NCBI GenBank assembly: GCA_965204835.1
Contig: OZ242017.1
Location: 930,001-994,000 of the forward strand
Direction of reading: 5' to 3'
DNA length: 64,000 nucleotides
Source: VXMT01 sp965204835
Lineage (GTDB): Bacteria > Chloroflexota > Dehalococcoidia > UBA2979
Both the position numbers and the translations under genes were made by a program. The stretch's first letter is position 1; every line of letters starts with the position of its first letter. The notes below the pieces were generated by a model that saw nothing but the letters and a program-made list of their open reading frames with translations, was not told the DNA's origin and did not search any database. This document shows positions 27,650 to 36,809 of this stretch, in pieces.

Positions 27650-28020
27650 GGGCCGGCGTCCGGCTCGGCGCTCTCGCCCTCGCGCACGTCGCGCAGCAGC
27701 GAGGCCATGCGGGCGCCCTCGGCGATCGAGTCGTCGAGCTCGAAGTGCAGCCGCGGCACGCGGCGGATGTGGATGCGGCGCACGAGCTCGCGGTGCAGGA
27801 ACGAGGAGCTGCGGCCGAGTGCGTCCATGACCGCGCGCTGCTCCAGGTCGTCGGCCATGACGCTCACGTGTACGCGCGCGTGGGCGAGGTCGGGCGTGAC
27901 GTCGATGTGGGTGACGGAGATCAGGACGCCCTCGAGGCTGGGGTCGCGGACGCGGCGTTGCAGCAGGTCCGCGATCTCCTCCTGCAGGAGGTCGGCGACT
28001 TTCTCCATGCGACGAGACAT
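27646..28020 (-). CDS. rbfA: 30S ribosome-binding factor A
   Basis: Assists 16S rRNA 5'-end maturation and 30S assembly. 124 residues with a KH-like fold: RMEKVADLLQEEIADLLQR at the N-terminus, ISVTHIDVTPDLAHARVHV in the middle and LHFELDDSIAEG near the end. It overlaps truB by four bases and follows infB by 46 bases. Confidence 0.94.
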   Translation of the reverse strand: MSRRMEKVADLLQEEIADLLQRRVRDPSLEGVLISVTHIDVTPDLAHARVHVSVMADDLEQRAVMDALGRSSSFLHRELVRRIHIRRVPRLHFELDDSIAEGARMASLLRDVREGESAEPDAGP

Positions 28021-28066
28021 CGTGCGGTCCTCGCAGCGCGTGAGGAGGGGATGAGCGCCGGGGGCG

Positions 28067-29866
28067 CTAGCGCACCTGCTCCATGTGGTAGGCGACGATC
28101 TCGTCGTCCTCCTGGAAGTCGTCGAAGCCGTCGACGGTGATGCCGCACTCCTGGCCCGCGGTCACCTCGTTCACGCGGTCCTGGAAGCGCTGTAGCGAGT
28201 CGATGCGCGACTCGTGGATGACCTCGCCCCCGCGGCGCACCCGCGCGAGCGAGCGGTTGTTGACGGCGCCGTCGCGCACCACGCACCCGGCGATCGAGTT
28301 GCGGCGGCCGCGCCTGAACACCGCGCGCACCTCGATGACGGCGTCCTGGCGCTCCTCGTAGATCGGTTCGAGGAGGCCCTGCACGGCCCGCTCGACGTCG
28401 GAGACCACGTCGTAGATCACGCGGTAGTCGCGGATCTCGACGTGCTCGGAGTCGGCGAGGCGCTGCGCGCCGGTCTCGGTGCGCGTGTTGAAGGCCACGA
28501 TCACGCCCTGCGAGGCGACGGCGAGGTTCACGTCGGACTCGTTCACGGTGCCCGCGGCGGCGTGGATCACCTTCACGCTGATCTCGTCCATCGCGAGGCT
28601 CTCGATGGCCCGCACGAGCGGTTCGATCGAGCCCTGCACGTCGGTCTTGAGGACGATGTTGAAGTCCTTGACCGCGCCGCGGTGGATCTCGCCGAACAGC
28701 GAGTCGAGGGTGACGCCCATCTGCGGCGTGCCCGTGCTCTCCATCGCCCGGCGGTCCGCGGTGACCTTGGCGCGGGCGGTCTTCTCGTTCTTGACGGTCA
28801 TGACGCGCTCGCCGGCCGGCGGCACCTCGTTGAGGCCGAGGACCGTGACGGGCGTGGACGGGCCGGCCTGCTGCACGCGCTGGCCGGTGTGGTCCGTCAT
28901 CGCCTTGATCTTGCCGTAGGCCAGCCCGGCCCGGACCACGTCGCCGGTGTGCAGCGTGCCGGTCTGCACGAGGATGGTCGTCGAGATCCCGCGCCGCGGG
29001 TCCGTCGACGCCTCGAGCACGATGCCCACCGCCTCGCGGTCGGGGTTCGCGCGCGGGTCGTCTAGGTCCGCAACGAGGAGCACGTTCTCGAGCAGGTCGT
29101 CGATGCCCTCGCCCTGGAGCGCGGAGATCGCCACGACGGGCGTCTCGCCGCCGTACTCCTCCGGCACCACCTGCACCTCCATGAGCTGCTGCTTGGCGCG
29201 GTCCGGGTTGGCGTTGGGCAGGTCGGCCTTGTTGAGCGCCACGACGATCGGCACCTCGGCGGCGCGCGTGTGGTCGATGGCCTCGCGCGTCTGCGGCATC
29301 ACGCCGTCGTCGGCCGCGACGACGATGATCGCGACGTCGGTGACCTGCGCGCCGCGCGCGCGCATCTCGGTGAACGCCTCGTGGCCCGGGGTGTCGATGA
29401 AGGTCAGCGTGCGGCCGTCCGGGCCGGCAGCCTGGTAGGCGCCGATGTGCTGCGTGATGCCACCGGCCTCGCTGTCCACCACGCTCGCGCGGCGGATCGA
29501 GTCGAGCAGCGTGGTCTTGCCGTGGTCGACGTGGCCGAGCACGGTCACGACGGGCGGCCTCGGCGCGAGGTCCTCGCCCTCCTCGACGACGCGCAGCGAG
29601 ATCGACGCGGGGCTCTCGTCATCGCCCGCAGCGGCCGCGGCGTCTTCGGAGCCCTCCTCCTCGGGCAGGAACCCGAGGTCGGCGGCGACGACGGCGGCGG
29701 TGTCGAAGTCGACGACCTGGTTGATCGTCGCCATCACGCCGTTCTTCATCAGTTCCTTGATGACGTCGACGGGCGTGACCTCGAGGAGGTCCGCGAGGTC
29801 GTTGACGACCACCGCCTGCGGGATCGCGACCCGCGGTCCGGCGCCGGGCGCCTGGGCTTGCGTCAT
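28067..29866 (-). CDS. infB: Translation initiation factor IF-2
   Basis: Delivers initiator tRNA to the 30S subunit. 599 residues from the ATG at 29866, which overlaps the ylxR stop (ATGA). It has a short IF2-N domain (PQAVVVNDLADLLEVTP), then the GTPase with GHVDHGKTT, the DTPGHEAF motif and NKAD, followed by the beta-barrel and C2 domains. It lacks the long charged N-terminal region of enterobacterial IF-2, as in many short-form bacteria. Confidence 0.97.
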   Translation of the reverse strand: MTQAQAPGAGPRVAIPQAVVVNDLADLLEVTPVDVIKELMKNGVMATINQVVDFDTAAVVAADLGFLPEEEGSEDAAAAAGDDESPASISLRVVEEGEDLAPRPPVVTVLGHVDHGKTTLLDSIRRASVVDSEAGGITQHIGAYQAAGPDGRTLTFIDTPGHEAFTEMRARGAQVTDVAIIVVAADDGVMPQTREAIDHTRAAEVPIVVALNKADLPNANPDRAKQQLMEVQVVPEEYGGETPVVAISALQGEGIDDLLENVLLVADLDDPRANPDREAVGIVLEASTDPRRGISTTILVQTGTLHTGDVVRAGLAYGKIKAMTDHTGQRVQQAGPSTPVTVLGLNEVPPAGERVMTVKNEKTARAKVTADRRAMESTGTPQMGVTLDSLFGEIHRGAVKDFNIVLKTDVQGSIEPLVRAIESLAMDEISVKVIHAAAGTVNESDVNLAVASQGVIVAFNTRTETGAQRLADSEHVEIRDYRVIYDVVSDVERAVQGLLEPIYEERQDAVIEVRAVFRRGRRNSIAGCVVRDGAVNNRSLARVRRGGEVIHESRIDSLQRFQDRVNEVTAGQECGITVDGFDDFQEDDEIVAYHMEQVR

Positions 29867-30169
29867 CGTGCGTGCTCCTCGCCAAAGCGTTGCCCGGCAA
29901 ACGCGCGTACCGTCTCGCGCTCGCTCGCGGTGAGTGCGCCCCGCAGCGCCCGGGCCAGGCCCGGCCCGTCCAGGGCGCCTGTCCAGCAGTCCGGCTCGGC
30001 GCAGAGGTACGCGCCCCGGCCACCCGCGCGCGCGGCCTCGTCGACGACGAGGCGCGCCTCGCCGCCCTCGCCGACCCGCGCGAGGCGGATCAGGTCGCGC
30101 TTGTCGCGCTGCGCGCCGCAGGCCACGCAACTGCGCTGTGGCTGCCGCCGGGTGCGACGGGCGGGCGGG

Positions 30170-30198
<29 letters not shown>
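29863..30198 (-). CDS. ylxR: YlxR family RNA-binding protein
   Basis: Small basic nucleic-acid-binding protein, 111 residues from ATG 30198 or 107 from ATG 30186; both overlap the end of nusA. The family motif RSCVACGAQRDKRDLIRLAR is followed by GRGAYLC, which completes the YlxR fold. Position between nusA and infB is the conserved place for this gene. Its function in transcription or translation is not settled for the family. Confidence 0.9.
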
Positions 30199-31816
<1,618 letters not shown>

Positions 31817-31883
31817 GGAGCCGTTGCGCCTTCGGATGACAGCCGGTTCGGACCTCGAAACGGCCTGGCTGGGGGTGGGCTAC

Positions 31884-31912
31884 GAAAAAGACGTGGGACG
31901 TGGCCCACGTCT
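31884..31912 (-). terminator. Intrinsic terminator/attenuator in the nusA leader
   Basis: On the minus strand AGACGTGGG (31912-31904) pairs perfectly with CCCACGTCT (31897-31889) around a CCACGT loop and is followed by T residues (31888-31885). It lies about 70 bases before the nusA ATG and about 30 bases after an extended -10 promoter. The loop itself repeats the right arm sequence (CCACGTC), so the left arm has two alternative partners. It could instead simply terminate the toxin gene upstream. Confidence 0.65.
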
Positions 31913-31941
31913 GTCCGAGAGAGGACGCCGAGGTCTCAAGG

Positions 31942-31950
31942 ATCATAGCA
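31942..31950 (-). promoter_or_regulatory. Extended -10 promoter for the nusA operon
   Basis: TGCTATGAT on the minus strand is a TGn-extended -10 element close to consensus. No good -35 is present, which is acceptable for the extended type. Transcription from here would pass through the hairpin at 31912-31889 before reaching nusA. Confidence 0.5.
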
Positions 31951-31968
31951 CGCGCCCGGATTGCCCGG

Positions 31969-32358
31969 CTACGGCCCGCACGCAATGACCGCGGCGCGGA
32001 TGTGCGCCGCTGCGGCGAGGTGGGCGATGTCATCGGGGTCCGTGGTGAGGATCGCATCCTCGTCCTCTGCGACGAGGACAACCATCGCATCGATCGGGTC
32101 GGCGGTTGCGCTGCGACCAAGCAACTCACCTGCACGGCGGGCGAGATCAAGGCCAACGTCGACGATCTCGACGTTGCGCAAGAGACGGGCGAGTCGCGCT
32201 TGGCGCCCGTGGCCGTTGCGCCACGCTTGCGCCACGACGACGGCGGGAGCGCGGAGGTCCATGCCCTCCTGGGAGGCCGCGCGCAGGCGCAGGATCGTGG
32301 CGCGGTCACCCCGGTCGACGGCGATGAGGGCGCCGGCGTCCAGGACGAACGCGCTCAG
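31969..32358 (-). CDS. PIN-domain toxin (VapC-like) with CTG start
   Basis: 129 residues. The first catalytic Asp is in AFVLDAGALIAVDRGD, which lies upstream of the first ATG (32262) in the frame, so that ATG cannot be the start of an active enzyme. Going upstream from the Asp, the frame meets a TGA at 32373-32371 with no ATG, GTG or TTG in between. The only plausible start is CTG at 32358-32356, which overlaps the antitoxin stop as CTGA. Further acidic residues lie in ATADPIDAMVVLVAE and TTDPDDI. Minus-strand partner of the antitoxin at 32355-32600. Confidence 0.75.
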   Translation of the reverse strand: MSAFVLDAGALIAVDRGDRATILRLRAASQEGMDLRAPAVVVAQAWRNGHGRQARLARLLRNVEIVDVGLDLARRAGELLGRSATADPIDAMVVLVAEDEDAILTTDPDDIAHLAAAAHIRAAVIACGP

Positions 32359-32600
32359 CGCGCCACGCCTTCAATAGCGGAGCGTAGCTCGGCTCTGGCC
32401 CGCTCGATCTCGTCCGTACTGAAGTGCCCGTGCTCGTCTTCCCACGCGTCGAGGAACTCCCGCAGCCCTTCGCGTCGCAGGCGCGCGGCGGCGGCGGCGG
32501 CGAGCCATGCCGAGAGGTTCTGGTCGTTGCGGCGCGCCGCGTCGCGGACCGCGTCGGCGAGGTCGCTGTCGAGGGAGATGCTGAGTTTGCTCACGGTCAT
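32355..32600 (-). CDS. Ribbon-helix-helix antitoxin (VapB-like)
   Basis: 81 residues with an N-terminal RHH fold: SKLSISLDSDLADAVRDAA, then DQNLSAWLAAAAAARL, followed by an acidic helix (LDAWEDEHGHFSTDEIERA) expected to cover the toxin active site. The ATG at 32600 is six bases from a TAGTAT box and next to a perfect 12-base inverted repeat, so transcription is probably leaderless and autorepressed. Confidence 0.82.
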   Translation of the reverse strand: MTVSKLSISLDSDLADAVRDAARRNDQNLSAWLAAAAAARLRREGLREFLDAWEDEHGHFSTDEIERARAELRSAIEGVAR

Positions 32601-32602
32601 GG

Positions 32603-32628
32603 CGCCATACTACCACGGTAGTATGGCG
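32603..32628. promoter_or_regulatory. Palindromic operator/promoter of the second VapBC pair
   Basis: CGCCATACTACC (32603-32614) and GGTAGTATGGCG (32617-32628) form a perfect 12-base inverted repeat with a 2-base centre. The minus-strand -10 box TAGTAT (32612-32607) is inside the left arm, six bases before the antitoxin ATG, so protein bound here would block polymerase directly. Confidence 0.7.
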
Positions 32629-32806
32629 AGTGCCCACCGCACGCCTGGCGGGGACGGCGAACGGCCTGCCTCTCGCACCGGGATCCTCGAGGCGACGGCC
32701 AACGACCGGCTCGAAGGCCCGCATCCAGACCTGGTACGGGTTGTGCGGCAGGGGACCCATCCAGGTAGCACCCGCCTTGGGGCTATACGCGGCCCGACGC
32801 GGACCT

Positions 32807-34576
32807 CTACCGCCCCTCGTTCACCCGGTCCGCAGCCTCGGCGAGGGCCGCGAGCGCCTCGGCGCGCAGCGCCTGCACGCGCTCGACGACCTCGCCGCGT
32901 GGCACGAGCTCGGTCTCGCCGCTGTCGCGGCGGCGGAATTCGACGACGCCCTGGCGATGGTTGCGTGCGGAGACGGTGAGGCGCAGCGGGAGGCCGATCA
33001 GGTCGGCGTCGTTGAACTTCACGCCCGGCGACTCGTTGCGGTCGTCGAAGAGCACCTCGAGGCCCGCGGCCTGGAGCTCGCCGTAGAGCGCCTCGGCGTC
33101 CGCGGCGACCTCCTCGTCGCGGTCGAGCCCCAGTGCGACGATGTGGACGTCGAACGGGGCGATCGAGGCGGGCCAGGTGATGCCGTCGTCGTCGTGGCCG
33201 GCCTCCACGGCCGCGGCGACGATGCGGTCCACGCCGATGCCGTAGCACCCCATGGTCGGGACCACGCCCGATCCGTCCGAGGCGAGCACGTCGACGTCGA
33301 ACGCCTCGGAGTAGATCTGGCCGAGCCGGAAGACGTGGCCCATCTCGATGCCACGATGCAGCCGGATCGTGCCCGCGTCACAGACGCCGCAGGTGTGGCC
33401 GTCCTCGGCGAGGGCGATGTCGGCGACCTCGGTCGCCGTCCAGTCGCGGCCGTGGTTGGTGTTGACCAGGTGGTAGTCGGGCCGGTTCGCGCCGGCGACG
33501 AGGTTCGGTGAGCCCTCGATCGAGACGTCGGCGATGACCTTCATGCGGTCGCCGAGCCCGACGGGCGAGGCCGCGCCGGCGGTGAGGCCGAACTCGTTGA
33601 CCTCGCCGTCGGTCATCGCGCGCAGCGAGCGGCCGCCGAGGGTGTTACTGAGCTTCACCTCGTTGATCTGGAGGTCGCCGCGCACGACGGCGAAGATCGG
33701 CTCGTCCGGCTCGCCGCTGCCCTCGGCCATGTAGAACACAGCCTTGGCGGTCTCCTCCTCGGCGACGTCGAGGAACGTCGCGAGCTCGTCGATGGTCTGC
33801 GCGCCGGGGGTGTGGACCTCCTCCATCGGCAGTGGGTCGGCGTCGCCGGCGGGCGGGCGCACGAAGGCGGCCTTCTCGGTGTTGGCGGCGTAGCCGCAGC
33901 CGTCGCAGATGGCGACGACGTCCTCGCCGGTCTCGGTGAGGAAGATGAACTCCTGCGAGCCCTTCCCGCCGATCGCGCCCGAGTCGGCCTCGACGGGCAC
34001 GGTCGGCACGCCGCAGCGGGTGAAGATGCGGCCGTAGGCCTCGAACATCGCCCGGTACGAGTCGTCGAGTCCCGACTCGTCGAGGTCGAAGGAGTAGGCG
34101 TCCTTCATCGTGAACTCGCGGACGCGGACCAGCCCGCCGCGGGGGCGCGCCTCGTCGCGGAACTTGGTCTGGATCTGGTAGAGCGTGACCGGCACGTCGC
34201 GGTACGAGCTGGTGTGGTCGGCGAAGAGGCGCGTGATCACCTCCTCGTGCGTCGGTCCGAGGACGAGCGGGCGGTCGCGCTTGTCGCGGAGGGTGAACAG
34301 CACGGAGCCCATCGACTCGTCGCGGCCGCTCTGCTCCCACAGCTCGGCGGGGTGGATGGTGGGGAGGAGCACCTCCTGGCCGCCGGCGGCGTCCATCTCC
34401 TCGCGCACGACCTGCTCGACCTTGAGCTTGGTGCGGCGACCGAGGGGCATGTAGCTGTAGACGCCGGCCATGAGCTGGTCGATGAAGCCGGCGCGCAGCA
34501 GGAGCTGGTGACTGGCCGTCTCCGCGTCGGCGGGCGCCTCGCGGAGGGTGCGTCCAAAGAGCCTCGACATGCGCAT
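32807..34576 (-). CDS. proS: Prolyl-tRNA synthetase (bacterial type with editing domain)
   Basis: 589 residues from ATG 34576 (ATG 34570 is nearly equivalent). The N-terminus MSRLFGRTLREAPADAE, class II motif 2 (FRDEARPRGGLVRVREF) and motif 3 (GCYGIGVDRIV) are present, with the INS editing domain between motifs 2 and 3 (about residues 220-400, containing ICDGCGYAANTEKA) and the anticodon-binding domain at the C-terminus (VEFRRRDSGE). A Cys4-like cluster (CDGCG, CGVC) is visible around the editing insertion. The open frame upstream of 34576 is not part of the gene. Confidence 0.96.
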   Translation of the reverse strand: MRMSRLFGRTLREAPADAETASHQLLLRAGFIDQLMAGVYSYMPLGRRTKLKVEQVVREEMDAAGGQEVLLPTIHPAELWEQSGRDESMGSVLFTLRDKRDRPLVLGPTHEEVITRLFADHTSSYRDVPVTLYQIQTKFRDEARPRGGLVRVREFTMKDAYSFDLDESGLDDSYRAMFEAYGRIFTRCGVPTVPVEADSGAIGGKGSQEFIFLTETGEDVVAICDGCGYAANTEKAAFVRPPAGDADPLPMEEVHTPGAQTIDELATFLDVAEEETAKAVFYMAEGSGEPDEPIFAVVRGDLQINEVKLSNTLGGRSLRAMTDGEVNEFGLTAGAASPVGLGDRMKVIADVSIEGSPNLVAGANRPDYHLVNTNHGRDWTATEVADIALAEDGHTCGVCDAGTIRLHRGIEMGHVFRLGQIYSEAFDVDVLASDGSGVVPTMGCYGIGVDRIVAAAVEAGHDDDGITWPASIAPFDVHIVALGLDRDEEVAADAEALYGELQAAGLEVLFDDRNESPGVKFNDADLIGLPLRLTVSARNHRQGVVEFRRRDSGETELVPRGEVVERVQALRAEALAALAEAADRVNEGR

Positions 34577-34721
34577 GCATCGAGGGTACGCAGGGCAGGC
34601 GGAGCGGGCAAAGCGAGCCACGTTCGGCGAGCGCCGGGGCCGCCCACAGGCGCGGCGAGTGCTACAGTGCGGCTCGCGCCGAGACCCGGCGCCCGCTCCC
34701 ATCCGCCGCCAGGGACAGGCC

Positions 34722-35381
34722 GTGGCGCGGATTCACGTGTTCGCCGACGAGGCCGGCAACTTCGACTTCAGCCGCAAGGCGGGAGCGAGCCGCTTCTTCA
34801 TCCTCACGACCGTCGCATTCCCCGAGGGCCACGACGCCCTCGCCACGTCGTTGCGCGCGCTGCGCTTCGAGCTGGCGTGGGAGGGCATCGACCTGCGTCG
34901 CGGGTTCCACGCGACGGACGACACGGTCCACGTCCGCGACCGGGTCTTCGAGGTGCTGCAGCAGCACGAATTCCGCGTCGACGCGACGATCCTGGAGAAG
35001 CCCAAAGCGCGTCCCGGGATTCGTAGCTCGGACGAGCGCTTCTACCGGGCGGCGTGGCTGTTCCACCTGCGCGCGGTGTTGCCCTCGCTGCTCCCGGCAG
35101 GCAGCGAGCTCCACCTTGTAGCCGCGTCGATCGGGACCGGCCGGCAGCGAGGCCCGTTCATGATGGCCGTCGAGAGCGCGGTGCGGGACTCTACCGCGGA
35201 GATCGCCCAGCTCTCGTTCTGGCCTGCCGATGCCGACCTGTGCTTGCAGGCAGCGGACTACTGCGCCTGGGCGTTCCAGCGGAAGTGGGAACGTGACGAC
35301 TGGCGGTCATACCGGCTGATCGCAGATCGCATCGCGATCGAACAGGATCTGTTCGGGCGCGGCCGGCGCACGTTCTACTGA
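34722..35381 (+). CDS. DUF3800 family protein
   Basis: 219 residues from the GTG at 34722, with AGGGA about ten bases upstream. The N-terminal HVFADEAGNFDFS motif and the later QAADYCAWAFQRKWE are the two conserved acidic blocks of DUF3800, an RNase H-like fold family of unknown activity often found near mobile elements and defence genes. A TACAGT box occurs about 60 bases upstream. A second, diverged DUF3800 gene lies at 59904-60707. The structured repeat array begins 20 bases after its stop. Confidence 0.75.
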   Translation: MARIHVFADEAGNFDFSRKAGASRFFILTTVAFPEGHDALATSLRALRFELAWEGIDLRRGFHATDDTVHVRDRVFEVLQQHEFRVDATILEKPKARPGIRSSDERFYRAAWLFHLRAVLPSLLPAGSELHLVAASIGTGRQRGPFMMAVESAVRDSTAEIAQLSFWPADADLCLQAADYCAWAFQRKWERDDWRSYRLIADRIAIEQDLFGRGRRTFY

Positions 35382-35401
35382 TGTGCATGAGTGAGGGAGT
35401 C

Positions 35402-35499
35402 GGCCAGCTATCCGGTTGTCGCCGGAAGAGCCCGGGGGCTCTTGTCACTGGCCCGGTCCAGGGGTGCGGGCAGAGCCTGCACCTTGCGTTGATCGTAGC
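35402..35499 (+). ncRNA. Structured repeat unit 1 of 3 (possible non-coding RNA)
   Basis: Stem P1 GGCCAG (35402-35407)/CTGGCC (35448-35453) encloses CTATC, hairpin P2 CCGG/CCGG (35412-35415/35422-35425) and hairpin P3 AAGAGCC/GGCTCTT (35426-35432/35437-35443, loop CGGG). A separate hairpin follows, GGTGCGGGC-AGA-GCCTGCACC, and the unit ends with GATCGTAGC (35491-35499). Two more copies follow. The strand is inferred; the stems would also form from the opposite strand. Confidence 0.5.
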
Positions 35500-35560
35500 G
35501 GAGCCGTTGCAACCGCTGCAACACGCAGTACCCACATCGGTGGAGTTGGGGGGTTGCGTT

Positions 35561-35660
35561 GGACCAGCTATCCAGTCGGAGCTGGAAGAGCCCGGGGGCT
35601 CTTGTCACCGGCCCTTGCGAAGACTCCGGGCCGAAACCCGAAGCGTGCGTCGATCGTAGC
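35561..35660 (+). ncRNA. Structured repeat unit 2 of 3 (possible non-coding RNA)
   Basis: Same layout as unit 1. P2 is CCAG/CTGG (35572-35575/35582-35585), a compensatory change relative to CCGG/CCGG in the other copies. P3 AAGAGCC/GGCTCTT (35586-35592/35597-35603) is unchanged. P1 is weaker here with two mismatches. The downstream hairpin has an unrelated sequence (CTCCGGG/CCCGAAG) but the same position, and GATCGTAGC closes the unit at 35652-35660. Confidence 0.5.
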
Positions 35661-35719
35661 TGTACGGCGACGAGGGCCGCAATGCGCGTTCCGAATCGAC
35701 TGTTGCCGCGGCGGAGGTA

Positions 35720-35817
35720 GGCCGGCTATCCGGCTTTCGCCGGAAGAGCCCAGGGGCTCTTGTCACCAGCCTGGTTAGGGGCGCGGGCAGTGCCCGCCAC
35801 CGTCCTCGGATCGTAGC
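35720..35817 (+). ncRNA. Structured repeat unit 3 of 3 (possible non-coding RNA)
   Basis: P1 GGCCGG/CCAGCC with one mismatch, P2 CCGG/CCGG (35730-35733/35740-35743), P3 AAGAGCC/GGCTCTT (35744-35750/35755-35761, loop CAGG), then hairpin GCGGGC-AGT-GCCCGC and GATCGTAGC at 35809-35817. The CTATCC blocks of the three units are 160 and 158 bases apart, so a common reading frame is not kept. The unit ends 40 bases before the convergent isomerase gene stop. Confidence 0.5.
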
Positions 35818-35856
35818 TGGCGTCGACGGACCGTCACAACCCCGTTCCGGATCGTG

Positions 35857-36786
35857 CTACGACCCGGCAGTCTCGATCACGCCGGCCCGGCGCAGCACGT
35901 CGAGCGCCGCTCCCACCGCCTCGTCCGGCTCGCGCTGGTCGATCTCCAGCGTGCGCGCCGCCGAGGCGGGGATGCGCTCAGCCAGCCACGCGAAGTCCAC
36001 GTCGCCGTTGCCCGGCGCGCGGTGGTCGCGCACGCCCGCCACGTCGTGGAGGTGGGTGCCGATCAACTGGTCGCCGAGGAGGTTGAACCACGCCTCGAGG
36101 GGGACGAGGCCGAGGCGGTGCAGCACCTCGGCGTGGCCGACGTCGTGCCAGTAGCCGGCGACGTGCGGCGGGTACGGCGCGAGCAGGTCCGCCGCCTCCT
36201 CGGGGAGCGGGATCTCGTGGAAGTGCAGCCGGCACTCGAGGCCGATGGCGACGCCTCGCGGCTCCGCGTACTGCACCAGCGCGTCGAGGGACCGCCGCGC
36301 CTGCTCCAGGTGTTCCGGCGCGCGCTCGGCGCGCTCGCGGTGGGCCGCGGCGATTCGTCCGGCGCGCTTCTCGGTGTCCGTGTCGCCGCGGTTGTAGGCG
36401 TCGCGCAGGCGGCGTTCGGCGCTCACGCCGCGGTCGCCCGCCGCTCCGAGGTGCACGACGATGGCCGTCGCGCCTGCCTCGGTGGCTGCGTCGACGGAGC
36501 GAAGCGTGTAGCGGACCGCGGCCTCGCGCTCACCCTCGTCGGTCGAGGCGAGGTTGAGGCCGCGATTCCAGCCGCGCTCCGGGTCGCGTTCGAGCGGCGC
36601 GGGGGCGTGGACGGCCGACACGGGGAGCACGTCGGCCGCAAGGATCGCGCCGATCTGCTGCGCGTCCATCGAGTGGTTGACCTCGATCGCGTCGTAGCCG
36701 AGCGCGGCGGCACGTTCCATGAACGCGGGCAGGTCGTGCTCGAAGCGCGGCTGCACCGCCCACATGGTGCTGAGCGCGACGGGCAT
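35857..36786 (-). CDS. Sugar phosphate isomerase/epimerase (AP endonuclease 2-like TIM barrel)
   Basis: 309 residues from ATG 36786. The TIM-barrel family is recognised from FMERAAALGYDAIEVNH at the N-terminus and the metal-ligand regions VSAVHAPAPL, GLECRLHFHEI, GYWHDVGHAEV and IGTHLHDVAG. The metal site would use these Glu, Asp and His residues. The substrate cannot be read from sequence. It is the last gene of the long minus-strand run, 23 bases after ispG. The frame is open upstream into ispG but out of family there. Confidence 0.8.
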   Translation of the reverse strand: MPVALSTMWAVQPRFEHDLPAFMERAAALGYDAIEVNHSMDAQQIGAILAADVLPVSAVHAPAPLERDPERGWNRGLNLASTDEGEREAAVRYTLRSVDAATEAGATAIVVHLGAAGDRGVSAERRLRDAYNRGDTDTEKRAGRIAAAHRERAERAPEHLEQARRSLDALVQYAEPRGVAIGLECRLHFHEIPLPEEAADLLAPYPPHVAGYWHDVGHAEVLHRLGLVPLEAWFNLLGDQLIGTHLHDVAGVRDHRAPGNGDVDFAWLAERIPASAARTLEIDQREPDEAVGAALDVLRRAGVIETAGS

Positions 36787-36809
36787 CGCGCCCGAGGGTT
36801 CGTCGGGGC

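Noticed and set aside
35191..35778. Several short frames across the structured repeats (for example a TRAPGLF motif on the minus strand)
   Set aside because: Unit spacing of 160 and 158 bases breaks the frame between copies, and base changes preserve pairing rather than codons, so coding repeats are unlikely.
35402..35817. CRISPR array interpretation of the three repeats
   Set aside because: Only three units with long, internally structured repeats of about 98 bases, unequal copies and no cas genes nearby.
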